DNA of 64,000 nucleotides from Anaerostipes rhamnosivorans (lineage in GTDB: Bacteria > Bacillota > Clostridia > Lachnospirales > Lachnospiraceae). The first letter of the stretch is position 1. The number at the start of each line of letters is the position of its first letter. The stretch is taken from contig NZ_CP040058.1 in assembly GCF_005280655.1 (NCBI RefSeq), forward strand, positions 1,588,001 through 1,652,000, given 5' to 3'. Both the position numbers and the translations under genes were made by a program. The notes beneath the pieces were generated by a model, which was not told the origin of the DNA, did not search any database, and saw only the letters and a program-made list of their open reading frames with translations. Shown in pieces: positions 54,048-63,384 of this stretch.

Positions 54048-54998
54048 ATGAACGAAACATTATATCGTGTTTCAGCAAACCCGCACGTAAGGGACAAAAG
54101 CTCAACACAAAGCATTATGCTGGACGTAATCCTTGCATTACTCCCGGCTACAGTTTTTGGTATCTATATCTTCGGTGCATCTGCGGCTGTGACTATTGCG
54201 GTTTCTATCGTTACCTGCGTAGCTGCCGAGTATATCTATCAGAAATTAATGAAACAAAAAGTATCAGTAGGTGATTTAAGCGCGGTCGTAACCGGCCTTC
54301 TGCTGGCACTCAACCTGCCGGCAGGCGTTCCATTCTGGATGCCGGTACTGGGCGGTATATTTGCGATCATCGTCGTAAAACAGGTTTTCGGAGGATTGGG
54401 CCAGAATTTCATGAACCCTGCATTGGGTGCCCGTTGTTTCCTGATGATCTCCTTTGCGGCAAGGATGACTACATTTACCTATGACGGAGTGACCACAGCC
54501 ACACCTCTGGCCCTGCTGAAAGCAGGAAAGAGCGTAGATCTTGGAAGGATCTTTACAGGATTTATTCCGGGTACGATTGGAGAGACATCTGCCGTACTTC
54601 TGATCTTAGGCGGCATTTACCTTGTATTAAAGAAAGTTATCTCACCGATGATCCCATGTATCTACGTGGCAACGGTGGCTGTTTTTGTATTGCTTTTTGG
54701 AGGACATGGCTTCGATCTTACTTATATGGCGTCTGAGATTTTTGCAGGCGGACTGATGCTCGGCGCGATCTTTATGGCAACCGACTATGTGACCTCACCG
54801 ATCACTTCCAAGGGCAAGATCATCTTCGCCGTTCTGTGCGGACTTCTGACCGGTATTTTCCGTCTGTTCGGGCCGATGGCAGAGGGTGTTTCTTATTCCA
54901 TCATCATTGCGAACCTGATTGTTCCTCTGATTGAGAAGATTACAGTTCCGACACCGTTTGGAATTGTGAAGGCAAAAGGAGGCAAAGACAATGAATAA
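54048..54998 (+). CDS. rnfD: Rnf complex subunit D
   Basis: 316-residue integral membrane subunit with about nine helices. The flavinylation motif region DGVTTATPLA carries the Thr expected to bind FMN covalently; NPALGARCFLMISF and FMATDYVTSPIT are conserved. AAGGAGAGG precedes the ATG. Confidence 0.96.
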   Translation: MNETLYRVSANPHVRDKSSTQSIMLDVILALLPATVFGIYIFGASAAVTIAVSIVTCVAAEYIYQKLMKQKVSVGDLSAVVTGLLLALNLPAGVPFWMPVLGGIFAIIVVKQVFGGLGQNFMNPALGARCFLMISFAARMTTFTYDGVTTATPLALLKAGKSVDLGRIFTGFIPGTIGETSAVLLILGGIYLVLKKVISPMIPCIYVATVAVFVLLFGGHGFDLTYMASEIFAGGLMLGAIFMATDYVTSPITSKGKIIFAVLCGLLTGIFRLFGPMAEGVSYSIIIANLIVPLIEKITVPTPFGIVKAKGGKDNE

Positions 54999-55602
54999 AA
55001 GTTTAGTAAGCGATTGTATTAAATTATTTATCATCACTCTGGCTGCCGGCCTGATCCTTGGTTTCGTCTACAACGTGACCAAAGATCCGATTGCAAAGCA
55101 GGAAGAAAAGACAAAACAGGAGGCGTACAAAGCAGTATTCAAAGACGCGGACCGTTTTGAAGCAGTGAAATTAAATACAAAAGAGATCAGTAAAGCTTTG
55201 AAGGCAAAAGACCTTGGACAGAATACAATCAACGAGATCGCCAAAGCAGTTGACAAGAACGGAAAAGAACTTGGATATGTTTTCTCTGTGACAAACCCTG
55301 ACGGGTACGGCGGTGACATCACTCTTTCTGTAGGTGTGAAGGATGACGGTACGGTCAACGGATATGAGACCTTAACGATCTCCGAAACCGCAGGTCTTGG
55401 TATGAAGGCAAAAGAAGATGAATTCAAGAGCAACTTTACAAATAAAAAAGCAAAACAGTTTGAAGTCGTAAAAGACGGTTCCGGGAAGAATGACGACTCT
55501 AAGATCGACGCCATCAGCGGTGCTACGATCACCAGCCGCGCAGTCACAAGCGGAGTCAACAGCTGTGTTGCATTGATGGATACATTGAAAGGAGGTAATT
55601 GA
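54991..55602 (+). CDS. rnfG: Rnf complex subunit G
   Basis: 203 residues: one N-terminal membrane helix and an extracytoplasmic FMN domain. The flavinylation signature is ISGATITSRAV, with covalent FMN on the second Thr expected. Overlaps rnfD by 8 bases. Confidence 0.96.
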   Translation: MNKSLVSDCIKLFIITLAAGLILGFVYNVTKDPIAKQEEKTKQEAYKAVFKDADRFEAVKLNTKEISKALKAKDLGQNTINEIAKAVDKNGKELGYVFSVTNPDGYGGDITLSVGVKDDGTVNGYETLTISETAGLGMKAKEDEFKSNFTNKKAKQFEVVKDGSGKNDDSKIDAISGATITSRAVTSGVNSCVALMDTLKGGN

Positions 55603-55603
55603 G

Positions 55604-56305
55604 ATGAAAAGTAATCCAGTAGAACGTTTGATCAATGGTATTGTCAAAGAAAATCCTACTTTCGTCTTAATGCTCGGAATGTGTCCTACCCTTGCGGTTA
55701 CAACATCCGCGATCAACGGGGCAGGCATGGGGCTTTCTACTACAGCCGTGTTAATGTTTTCTAACTTGATCATCGGTCTTATGAGAAATGTGATTCCCGA
55801 CAGAGTCCGTATTCCGGGTTATATTGTTATCATCGCGTCATTGGTTACGGTTGTTCAGTTCCTTTTACAGGGCTATGTGCCGTCTCTAAATGCAAGCCTT
55901 GGAATCTATATCCCTCTGATCGTTGTAAACTGTATCATCCTGGGACGCGCAGAGTCCTTTGCATCCAAAAACGGAGCAATCCTCTCTTTCTTCGACGGTG
56001 TCGGAATGGGACTTGGATTTACCATTGCCCTGACGGTGATCGGAGCTTTCCGTGAACTTCTCGGTGCAGGGACGATCTTCGGTGCAAAGATCATGCCGAG
56101 CGCTTACGAGCCAATCACGATCTTCATCCTGGCTCCCGGTGCATTCTTTGTCCTGGCCTGCCTTGTAGCGGCCCAGAATAAAGCAAGAAGCAAAAAACCG
56201 AAAAAAGCAGGAGAGCCTGAGTCTTCCGGCTGCGGCGATTGTTCCAGCTGCGGAAACGGTGCCTGTGGAAGCCGGTTTTTCGATAACAGTGTGGATGACA
56301 AATAG
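55604..56305 (+). CDS. rnfE: Rnf complex subunit E with Cys-rich tail
   Basis: 233-residue membrane subunit, six helices, paralogous to RnfA. Beyond the family core it carries a cytoplasmic tail of about 35 residues with four cysteines in SSGCGDCSSCGNGACG (Cys-x2-Cys-x2-Cys-x4-Cys), which could hold an iron-sulfur cluster or zinc. AAAGGAGG precedes the ATG. Confidence 0.95.
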   Translation: MKSNPVERLINGIVKENPTFVLMLGMCPTLAVTTSAINGAGMGLSTTAVLMFSNLIIGLMRNVIPDRVRIPGYIVIIASLVTVVQFLLQGYVPSLNASLGIYIPLIVVNCIILGRAESFASKNGAILSFFDGVGMGLGFTIALTVIGAFRELLGAGTIFGAKIMPSAYEPITIFILAPGAFFVLACLVAAQNKARSKKPKKAGEPESSGCGDCSSCGNGACGSRFFDNSVDDK

Positions 56306-56317
56306 GGAGGGTGAACA

Positions 56318-56893
56318 ATGTCAAATTTATTATTAGTCGCAATCGGTGCGGCATTAGTTAATAACGTAGTTTTGAGCCAGTTCTTAGGCCTTTGTCCTTT
56401 CCTTGGTGTATCCAAGAAGGTAGAGACTGCCGGCGGAATGGGTGCTGCGGTTATTTTCGTTATCACCATCGCCTCAGCAGTTACATATTTCGTGTATGCC
56501 GGGATCCTTGTGCCGCTTCATCTGGAATATCTGCAGACCATCGCATTTATCCTTGTCATCGCGGCATTGGTACAGTTTGTGGAAATGTTCTTAAAGAAGT
56601 CTATGCCGGCTCTGTATGAGTCCCTGGGTGTATATCTTCCGCTGATTACGACCAACTGTGCTGTACTTGGTGTAGCTTTAAATAACGTTCAGTATGAATA
56701 TAATTTTATCACCAGTGTTGTCAATGGATTCGGAGTGGCTGTGGGATTCACCATCGCCATTGTAATTCTGGCTGGAATCCGTGAAAAATTAGAATACAAT
56801 AACATCCCGGAATCTTTCAAAGGAATGCCCATCACTCTTGTCACGGCAGGTTTGATGGCGATTGCTTTCTTTGGATTCTCAGGAATCATATAG
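56318..56893 (+). CDS. rnfA: Rnf complex subunit A
   Basis: 191 residues, six membrane helices, with the conserved NNVVLSQFLGLCPFLGVS and LPLITTNCAVLGVAL around the buried Cys that with RnfE ligate an intramembrane iron-sulfur centre. GGGAGGGTG precedes the ATG. Confidence 0.97.
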   Translation: MSNLLLVAIGAALVNNVVLSQFLGLCPFLGVSKKVETAGGMGAAVIFVITIASAVTYFVYAGILVPLHLEYLQTIAFILVIAALVQFVEMFLKKSMPALYESLGVYLPLITTNCAVLGVALNNVQYEYNFITSVVNGFGVAVGFTIAIVILAGIREKLEYNNIPESFKGMPITLVTAGLMAIAFFGFSGII

Positions 56894-56906
56894 GGAGGTA
56901 GCAAAA

Positions 56907-57701
56907 ATGGATATTACAGCAATTATCCTTGCGGCCGTTGTGGTCGGAGGAATTGGTTTGGTCATTGCTATTCTTTTAGGAATCGCTTCTGAGAAGTTCA
57001 AGGTTCCGGTAAATGAAAAAGAAGTAGCAGTCCGCGCGGAACTTCCTGGAAATAACTGTGGAGGATGCGGATATGCCGGATGTGACGGACTTGCAAAAGC
57101 CATTGCAAACGGTGAGGCGGCAGTAGGTGCCTGTCCTGTAGGCGGGCCTTCGGCTGCAGAAAAGATTGGTGCTATCATGGGTGTGGAAGCAGGTGACTTT
57201 GTGAAGCAAGTGGCATTTGTAAAATGTGCGGGGACCTGTGAGAAGGCGTCAAACAAATATGAATACACAGGCCAGATGAGTTGTGTAGAAGCGATGAACG
57301 TACCCGGAGAAGGACCGAAGGGCTGCTCTTTTGGATGTATGGGATTCGGAAGCTGCGCCCAGGTCTGTCCTGAGGATGCCATTTCCATTGTCAACGGCAT
57401 TGCGTATGTTGACAAAGAAGCATGCATCGGCTGTGGAAAATGTACCGATATCTGTCCAAAGGGCTTGATTGAACTGGTTCCTTACGACAAAAAGCATTTA
57501 GTACAGTGTAATTCAAAAGACAAAGGAAAAGATGTCATGTCCGTGTGCAAAGCCGGATGTATCGGCTGCGGTCTCTGTGCAAAGGAATGCAAGCTGGGAG
57601 CAATCACCGTAGAAAATAACATTGCCCATGTAGATTATGAGAAATGTGTCAACTGCGGTCTTTGTGCAAAGAAGTGTCCGAAGAAGATCATCACTGCATA
57701 A
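56907..57701 (+). CDS. rnfB: Rnf complex subunit B, ferredoxin entry point
   Basis: 264 residues: N-terminal membrane helix (IILAAVVVGGIGLVIAILLG), the four-Cys motif NNCGGCGYAGCDGLA and several [4Fe-4S] ferredoxin motifs (CIGCGKCTDICP, CIGCGLCAKEC, CVNCGLCAKKCP). Receives electrons from reduced ferredoxin. The frame extends back into rnfA, but GGGAGG supports ATG 56907. Last gene of the operon. Confidence 0.96.
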   Translation: MDITAIILAAVVVGGIGLVIAILLGIASEKFKVPVNEKEVAVRAELPGNNCGGCGYAGCDGLAKAIANGEAAVGACPVGGPSAAEKIGAIMGVEAGDFVKQVAFVKCAGTCEKASNKYEYTGQMSCVEAMNVPGEGPKGCSFGCMGFGSCAQVCPEDAISIVNGIAYVDKEACIGCGKCTDICPKGLIELVPYDKKHLVQCNSKDKGKDVMSVCKAGCIGCGLCAKECKLGAITVENNIAHVDYEKCVNCGLCAKKCPKKIITA

Positions 57702-57713
57702 TAATAGAATCAG

Positions 57714-57751
57714 AAAAGGCTGTATCTGTGATTCAGATATGGCCTTTTTTT
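57714..57751 (+). terminator. terminator of the rnf operon
   Basis: AAAAGGC (57714-57720) and TATCTG (57723-57728) pair with CAGATA and GCCTTTTT downstream, ending in seven T residues. Confidence 0.85.
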
Positions 57752-57771
57752 GCACCTTTTTTTATCACGGG

Positions 57772-57779
57772 CATACACT
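57772..57779 (+). promoter_or_regulatory. sigma-E-like -10 before the PRC-barrel gene
   Basis: CATACACT fits the sigma-E -10 consensus CATACAnT exactly, 31 bases before the start. The -35 region is not recognisable, so support is partial. Confidence 0.3.
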
Positions 57780-57809
57780 ATTATAACTATTTTTCTGGGG
57801 TGGCTTATC

Positions 57810-58055
57810 ATGAAATTTTTAGAGTTGAGGGAGAAGGATGTCATTAACTGCCGGACCGGAGATAAACTGGGATGTGTGATAGATCTGGAATTTGATCCCG
57901 GATCAGGACAGATCTTATGTCTGATCGTTCCGAAGGCTACAAAGGTGCTTTGCTTTGCAAAAGGGGAATTTTATTATATTCCGTATAAAAGAATCGTGAA
58001 AATAGGCTGTGATACCGTATTGGTGGATATAATTGAAAAAGAATGTTTGAAGTGA
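57810..58055 (+). CDS. YlmC/YmxH-family PRC-barrel protein
   Basis: 81-residue PRC-barrel protein (KFLELREKDVINCRTGDKLG, then IPYKRIVKIGCDTVLVDI). YlmC/YmxH proteins are small, sporulation-associated in Firmicutes, and of unknown activity. GGGGTGG precedes ATG 57810. The nrdR promoter lies over its 3' end. Confidence 0.87.
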   Translation: MKFLELREKDVINCRTGDKLGCVIDLEFDPGSGQILCLIVPKATKVLCFAKGEFYYIPYKRIVKIGCDTVLVDIIEKECLK

Positions 58056-58075
58056 TTTAGAAAAAATGATATACT
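58047..58075 (+). promoter_or_regulatory. promoter of nrdR
   Basis: TTGAAG (58047-58052), 17-base spacer, extended TGA-TATACT (-10 at 58070-58075). Confidence 0.6.
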
Positions 58076-58098
58076 TCCCTTAATGAATGGAAATTTTT

Positions 58099-58119
58099 GA
58101 GGCAGACATGTTCTGCCTC
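58099..58119 (+). other. perfect 8-pair hairpin in the nrdR leader
   Basis: GAGGCAGA-CATGT-TCTGCCTC. It is not followed by a T run, so it is not a standard terminator; its place in the leader allows a role in mRNA stability or in binding a regulator. Confidence 0.5.
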
Positions 58120-58159
58120 TCACAAAAGAACAAAGTAAACATCCCGGGAGGTAGAAAAG

Positions 58160-58609
58160 ATGAGGTGCCCTTATTGTGGAAGCGAGAATTCCAGAGTTAT
58201 TGATTCCAGACATTCGGAAGACAATAATTCCATACGCAGAAGAAGACAGTGTGATGACTGCAGCAAGCGTTTTACGACTTATGAAAAGATAGAGACAGAA
58301 CCGCTGTCAGTGATCAAAAAGGACAAAACCAGGCAGATGTATGACCGCTCCAAGATCAAGGCCGGCATTGTGCAGTCCTGCCATAAGCTGCCCATCTCCA
58401 TGGGACAGATTGACCAGCTGGTGGATGAGATTGAGACAAAGATCTATAATCTCGGACAGAGAGAAGTGGAGAGTTCTGTCATCGGAGGAATTGTCATGGA
58501 CAAGCTCAAAGAACTCAACGAAGTGGCATATGTGCGTTTTGCGGCCATATACAGAGAGTTCAAGGATGTGAACACATTTATGAGTGAACTGAAAAAATTG
58601 CTCAAATAA
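58160..58609 (+). CDS. nrdR: ribonucleotide reductase repressor NrdR
   Basis: 149 residues. N-terminal zinc ribbon (CPYCGSENSRVIDSR with a second pair in CDDCSKRF), then an ATP-cone at about 48-138 that senses ATP/dATP. Represses ribonucleotide reductase genes through paired NrdR boxes, which are found before nrdD in this window. GGGAGG precedes the ATG. Confidence 0.97.
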   Translation: MRCPYCGSENSRVIDSRHSEDNNSIRRRRQCDDCSKRFTTYEKIETEPLSVIKKDKTRQMYDRSKIKAGIVQSCHKLPISMGQIDQLVDEIETKIYNLGQREVESSVIGGIVMDKLKELNEVAYVRFAAIYREFKDVNTFMSELKKLLK

Positions 58610-58683
58610 TTGTAAAAATATAGAATATATGATAAAATAGTACATATTGTAGGTTGTAAGGCTTCCGGAGAGAAGGAGGCTTT

Positions 58684-60201
58684 ATGTTTTGTTCGATGAT
58701 CAGCGGCATTGTCTCAGGTGCCGCAGGCGTTATCATACAGGTTGAAGTGGAACTTCGGAGCGGTCTCCCATATTTTACTATGGTGGGCCGCCTTTCTAAT
58801 GAAGCAAAGGAATCCAGGCACAGGGTAGAATCTGCCCTGCGGGCTCTTGGATGCCCGCTTCCGCCCATGAAGGTTACGGTGAACTTATCTCCTGCCGATA
58901 TCAGAAAGACAGGTACCGCATTCGACCTTCCCATCGCAGCGGCCGTTTTGGCTGGTCTTAACTATATCCCAATTAATAAAGAATTGAAGATCTGTATCCT
59001 GGGGGAGCTGGGCCTTGATGGCAGTGTCCACGGGATCCGTCAGTGTCTTCCGATTATACTGGAAGGAAAAAAGCAGGGAATCCGGCGGTTTATGGTACCC
59101 TATGACGATATGGAGACGCTTGGACACGTAAAGGATGTGGAACTGGTCCCGGTAAAACATCTGTCTGATGCGGCAGATTTCTTCCGCCGGGGAAAGATCC
59201 TTTCTTATGAATATTCAAAGAAACAGAAGAACCTTACAAAAAAAGCTTTTGATTTCTCTGAAATTAAAGGACAGGTGTTCCTAAAAAGAGCTCTGGAGAT
59301 CGCAGTCACCGGAAGGCACAATATCCTTTTGATCGGTCCTCCCGGGTGCGGCAAAACCATGGCAGTCAATTGTGTTTCTTCTATTATTAATAGTTTGACA
59401 GAGGAAGAATACTTAGAGGTACAGTCACTCTACCAGGCAGCTGGAATCTATAGGGATGCGGAGGATTTCTGCCCGCCTTTCAGGATGCCCCATTCCTCTA
59501 TCTCAAAAGGGGCGCTGATTGGTGGGGGAGCGGTTCCAAAGGTCGGAGAGATCACGCTCAGCCACAAAGGCTGTCTTATATTAGACGAATTATCGCAGTT
59601 TGACTCCAAATGTCTGGAAGCTCTGAGACAGCCTTTGGAGGACCGCCAGATTATTTTAAACCGGCTTGGGAGAGACTATACCATGCCGGCAGACTTTTTC
59701 TTGATTGCCGACATGAATCCCTGTCCCTGTGGCAACAGCTTTACTCCGGAGGCGTGCCGCTGCAGTATGAGTGAGAAGCGTTCTTATTATCATAAGCTTT
59801 CCGGCCCCATCCTGGACCGTTTTGATCTGGTCATTACGGTGAGGCAAGAGGCAAAAACCTCAGATGCTGTTTCGGAGAATTCGGCTTTAGTCAGAGCCAG
59901 GATCCGGAATTCTGTGGCAGAGGAGCAGAAGGAACTTTTGGGCACACCGTATGCATACTATAGTCAGGTGAAAGCGGAGGATTTGAAAAAAATCTGTCCT
60001 TTAAATTCAAAATGCAGACAGATTTTAAGAGAAGAACAGAACAAACATCATATTTCTATGCGTGGTGTTCATAAGATGATGAGAATAGCAAAAACCATCG
60101 CCAGGATGGAGAATAAAAGAAGGATTGAGGAGGCACATCTCATCGAAGCACTATCCCTGAGAAATATGGAGTTTTTATCGGAGGTGGCTGGGTGTGAATG
60201 A
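58684..60201 (+). CDS. ComM/YifB-family Mg-chelatase-like AAA+ ATPase
   Basis: 505 residues: N-terminal ChlI-like domain (SGAAGVIIQVEVELRSGLPY), AAA+ core with Walker A GPPGCGKTMAVN near residue 225 and Walker B LILDELSQFD, the MNPCPCGN loop and a C-terminal lid. ComM-type helicases promote branch migration during natural transformation. It overlaps dprA by 8 bases, supporting a DNA-uptake or recombination role. Confidence 0.93.
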   Translation: MFCSMISGIVSGAAGVIIQVEVELRSGLPYFTMVGRLSNEAKESRHRVESALRALGCPLPPMKVTVNLSPADIRKTGTAFDLPIAAAVLAGLNYIPINKELKICILGELGLDGSVHGIRQCLPIILEGKKQGIRRFMVPYDDMETLGHVKDVELVPVKHLSDAADFFRRGKILSYEYSKKQKNLTKKAFDFSEIKGQVFLKRALEIAVTGRHNILLIGPPGCGKTMAVNCVSSIINSLTEEEYLEVQSLYQAAGIYRDAEDFCPPFRMPHSSISKGALIGGGAVPKVGEITLSHKGCLILDELSQFDSKCLEALRQPLEDRQIILNRLGRDYTMPADFFLIADMNPCPCGNSFTPEACRCSMSEKRSYYHKLSGPILDRFDLVITVRQEAKTSDAVSENSALVRARIRNSVAEEQKELLGTPYAYYSQVKAEDLKKICPLNSKCRQILREEQNKHHISMRGVHKMMRIAKTIARMENKRRIEEAHLIEALSLRNMEFLSEVAGCE

Positions 60202-61276
60202 GAAACTTTCTTGGTTTTGGTTTACATCCCTTCTGGAGATGAACCGGAAAACACAGGGGGAGATCCTTTCCGTGGCAGTCCATCCGGAGGAACTTCGGAA
60301 ACTCAGCGGAGAAACAGCAATGACCCTTCTCTCAAAGAGACAGTACCAGTTGTTTCTTAAGACCAGGGAGGAGTCATATATCTGTAGAAGATATGACAGA
60401 TTAAAAGAGCAGAATGCAGATTATATTATATGGAAAGAACCGGATTATCCGGAAAGGCTCAGGCAGATTTATGACTACCCTTTCGGTATTTTCAGAAAAG
60501 GCCGGCCGGTCGATTCAAGCCTTTCCATTGCCATGGTTGGAGCCAGATCCTGTACCCTGTACGGAAGGGAAATGGCAGAGTATATGGCGGGGGAACTGTC
60601 AAAAAGGGGTGTACTCATCGTCAGCGGTATGGCCAGGGGGATCGACGGTGCGTCCCATAGAGGTGCACTGCAGGGTAAGGGAACAACGGCGGGTGTCTTA
60701 GGCTGCGGTATCGACCAGGTTTACCCAAAAGAACACCGAAAACTGTACCAGCAGGTGCAGGAGAGGGGAGTCATCTACTCTGAGTATGGGCTGGGTGTGG
60801 AGCCGTTTTCATTTCTTTTTCCGCAGAGAAACAGGATCATCAGCGGCCTGGCTGACGGTATCTTAGTGGTGGAGGCCAGGGAGAGAAGCGGATCTCTGAT
60901 CACAGCAGACTGCGGATTGGACCAGAACAAAGAAATTTTTGCTATTCCGGGCAATGTGACAAGTTCTGCATCCAAGGGCTGTCATCACCTGATCCAGCAA
61001 GGCGCCAAGCTGGTTTCCACTCCGGAAGATATTCTGAATGAATTTCCAAAATTCAGAGATATTTCACATAATGTCTGTCAATTTGATAAAAATTCACTTG
61101 CTAGAGGTGAAAAAATGGTGTATGATGTTTTGAGTTTGGAACCCAAATGTCTGGAACAGATAGCCCAGGAGTCAAAACTGCCGATTCCGGAGGCAGTGAC
61201 ATCTTTGTATTATTTAGAACGGCAGGGGTTGGCAGAAGAAATACTGAAAAATTATTACATAATAAAATATAATTAA
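60194..61276 (+). CDS. dprA: DNA processing protein DprA
   Basis: 360 residues; loads RecA on incoming single-stranded DNA. The Rossmann-like core has MVGARSCTLYGREMAEYMAG, SGMARGIDGASHRGAL and FPQRNRIISGLADG; the C-terminus is a winged-helix domain (about 290-355). GTG start at 60194 behind GAGGTGG, inside the end of the comM-like gene. topA follows 11 bases later. Confidence 0.95.
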   Translation: MNEKLSWFWFTSLLEMNRKTQGEILSVAVHPEELRKLSGETAMTLLSKRQYQLFLKTREESYICRRYDRLKEQNADYIIWKEPDYPERLRQIYDYPFGIFRKGRPVDSSLSIAMVGARSCTLYGREMAEYMAGELSKRGVLIVSGMARGIDGASHRGALQGKGTTAGVLGCGIDQVYPKEHRKLYQQVQERGVIYSEYGLGVEPFSFLFPQRNRIISGLADGILVVEARERSGSLITADCGLDQNKEIFAIPGNVTSSASKGCHHLIQQGAKLVSTPEDILNEFPKFRDISHNVCQFDKNSLARGEKMVYDVLSLEPKCLEQIAQESKLPIPEAVTSLYYLERQGLAEEILKNYYIIKYN

Positions 61277-61287
61277 GAGGTGCAAAA

Positions 61288-63372
61288 ATGCCAAAATACT
61301 TAGTAATTGTAGAATCACCAGCGAAAGCAAAGACGATCAATAAATTTTTAGGGAAAAATTATACAGTCATTGCGTCCAACGGTCACGTGAGGGATCTCCC
61401 GAAGAGTACCATGGGAATCGATCTGGAACATAATTTTGAACCAAAATATATCACGATCCGCGGCAAGGGAGAAGTATTGGCAGCATTGCGGAAAGAAGTA
61501 AAAAAGGCTGATAAAGTTTATCTCGCAACTGACCCCGACCGGGAAGGGGAAGCCATCTCATGGCATTTGTATTATGCCCTGAAGCTGGAGAATAAGAAAT
61601 GCAGCCGTATTACATTTAATGAGATCACCAAGAATGCAGTCAAGGAATCCTTAAAGCACGCCAGGGAGATCGATATGGATCTGGTGGATGCCCAGCAGGC
61701 GAGACGTGTCCTGGACCGGATCGTGGGATATAAGATCAGTCCTCTTTTATGGGCAAAGATCAAGAGAGGGTTAAGTGCGGGCCGTGTACAGTCTGTGGCG
61801 CTTAGGCTGATCTGTGACCGGGAAGAAGAAATCAACGCATTCATACCGGAAGAATACTGGTCGCTGGACGCTTTTTTGAACGTGAAGGGAAGCAAAAAGC
61901 CTCTGGAAGCAAAGTTTGCAGGTGATAAAGACGGAAAGATTGAGATCGAAAATGAAGAACAGCTGAACGAGATCCTCTCCAAGCTTGAGGGGGCAAAGTT
62001 TAAAGTTGACAATGTGAAAGTTGGAGAGCGTATCAAGAAAGCACCTCTCCCGTTTACAACAAGTACCATGCAGCAGGATGCGTCCAGCAAGCTGAATTTT
62101 CCTACAGCTAAGACCATGAGGATTGCCCAGCAGCTGTATGAGGGTGTGGACATCAAAGGGAAAGGCACTGTCGGACTGATCACCTACCTGCGTACAGACT
62201 CCACAAGGATTTCTGAAGAAGCAGACAAAAATGCCAGAGAGTTCATTTCCGAAACCTACGGAAGTGATTTTGTGGGAAACGGACAAGTTGCGAAGAAAGA
62301 CAACAAAAATGTGCAGGATGCCCATGAAGCCATCCGCCCTACTTACATCGAAAACACCCCGGCCAGCTTAAAAGAACAGCTTTCCAGAGACCAGTTCCGT
62401 CTATACCAGCTGATCTGGAACCGGTTCATGGCCAGCCGAATGAGTGCAGCGAAGTATGAGACTACATCGGTAAAGATCGACGCCAACGGATACAGATTTA
62501 ACGCTTCAGCATCAAAGATTGTTTTTGACGGATTTTTGACCGTTTATAACATTGACAATGAAAAATCAAAAGGAAATGTCATGCTGAAAAGCATTGATAC
62601 TTCCACGGAGCTGAAATTAAAAGAGTTTGATCACAAACAGCATTTCACCCAGCCGCCGGCACACTATACAGAAGCTACACTGGTGCGTACGTTGGAGGAA
62701 CAGGGAATCGGGCGTCCGAGTACCTATGCGCCGACCATATCTACCATCATCGCCAGAAGGTACGTGGTAAAAGAGAAAAAGAATCTCTATGTGACCGAGC
62801 TGGGAGAAGCAGTCAACACCATGATGAAAAAGGCATTTCCGTCTATCGTGGATGTACATTTTACCGCAACAATGGAAGCGCTGCTGGATATGGTAGAGGA
62901 AGGAAAAGTCCACTGGAAATCAGTAGTGGAAAACTTCTACCCTGATCTGAAGGAAGCGGTTGAGGCTGCGGAAAAAGAACTGGAACAGGTGACTATAGAA
63001 GATGAGGTGACGGATGTGCTGTGCGACCAGTGCGGAAGAAACATGGTCGTCAAGTACGGGCCGTACGGTAAATTTCTCGCCTGTCCGGGATTCCCGGACT
63101 GCAGGAATACAAAACCTCACTTTGAGAAGATCGGAGTTCCTTGTCCGCTGTGCGGAAAAGAAGTCGTCCTGAAGAAAACAAAGAAAGGCCGGAAGTACTA
63201 TGGCTGTGAAGACAATCCAGAATGCGAATTCATGTCATGGCAGAAACCTTCTACTGTCAAATGTGAACGCTGCGGCAAATACATGGTAGAGAAAGGTAAA
63301 AAACTGGTTTGTTCAGACGAACACTGCGGATATGTCTGTGATCTGCCGAAGGAGGAAGAAGTTACAGAATAA
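61288..63372 (+). CDS. topA: DNA topoisomerase I
   Basis: 694-residue type IA enzyme relaxing negative supercoils. The Toprim domain has VESPAKAKTINKFLG and TDPDREGEAISWH; the catalytic Tyr is in TYLRTDSTRIS. Three C-terminal zinc ribbons are visible (CDQCG/CPGFPDC, CPLCG/CEDNPEC, CERCG/CSDEHC). AAGAGGTG precedes the ATG. Confidence 0.97.
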   Translation: MPKYLVIVESPAKAKTINKFLGKNYTVIASNGHVRDLPKSTMGIDLEHNFEPKYITIRGKGEVLAALRKEVKKADKVYLATDPDREGEAISWHLYYALKLENKKCSRITFNEITKNAVKESLKHAREIDMDLVDAQQARRVLDRIVGYKISPLLWAKIKRGLSAGRVQSVALRLICDREEEINAFIPEEYWSLDAFLNVKGSKKPLEAKFAGDKDGKIEIENEEQLNEILSKLEGAKFKVDNVKVGERIKKAPLPFTTSTMQQDASSKLNFPTAKTMRIAQQLYEGVDIKGKGTVGLITYLRTDSTRISEEADKNAREFISETYGSDFVGNGQVAKKDNKNVQDAHEAIRPTYIENTPASLKEQLSRDQFRLYQLIWNRFMASRMSAAKYETTSVKIDANGYRFNASASKIVFDGFLTVYNIDNEKSKGNVMLKSIDTSTELKLKEFDHKQHFTQPPAHYTEATLVRTLEEQGIGRPSTYAPTISTIIARRYVVKEKKNLYVTELGEAVNTMMKKAFPSIVDVHFTATMEALLDMVEEGKVHWKSVVENFYPDLKEAVEAAEKELEQVTIEDEVTDVLCDQCGRNMVVKYGPYGKFLACPGFPDCRNTKPHFEKIGVPCPLCGKEVVLKKTKKGRKYYGCEDNPECEFMSWQKPSTVKCERCGKYMVEKGKKLVCSDEHCGYVCDLPKEEEVTE

Positions 63373-63384
63373 TAAGGAGTAGCT

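Noticed and set aside
55068..55559. Long open frame on the - strand (163 codons)
   Set aside because: Lies entirely antisense to rnfG, whose motifs are unmistakable; no ribosome site and a composition typical of shadow frames.
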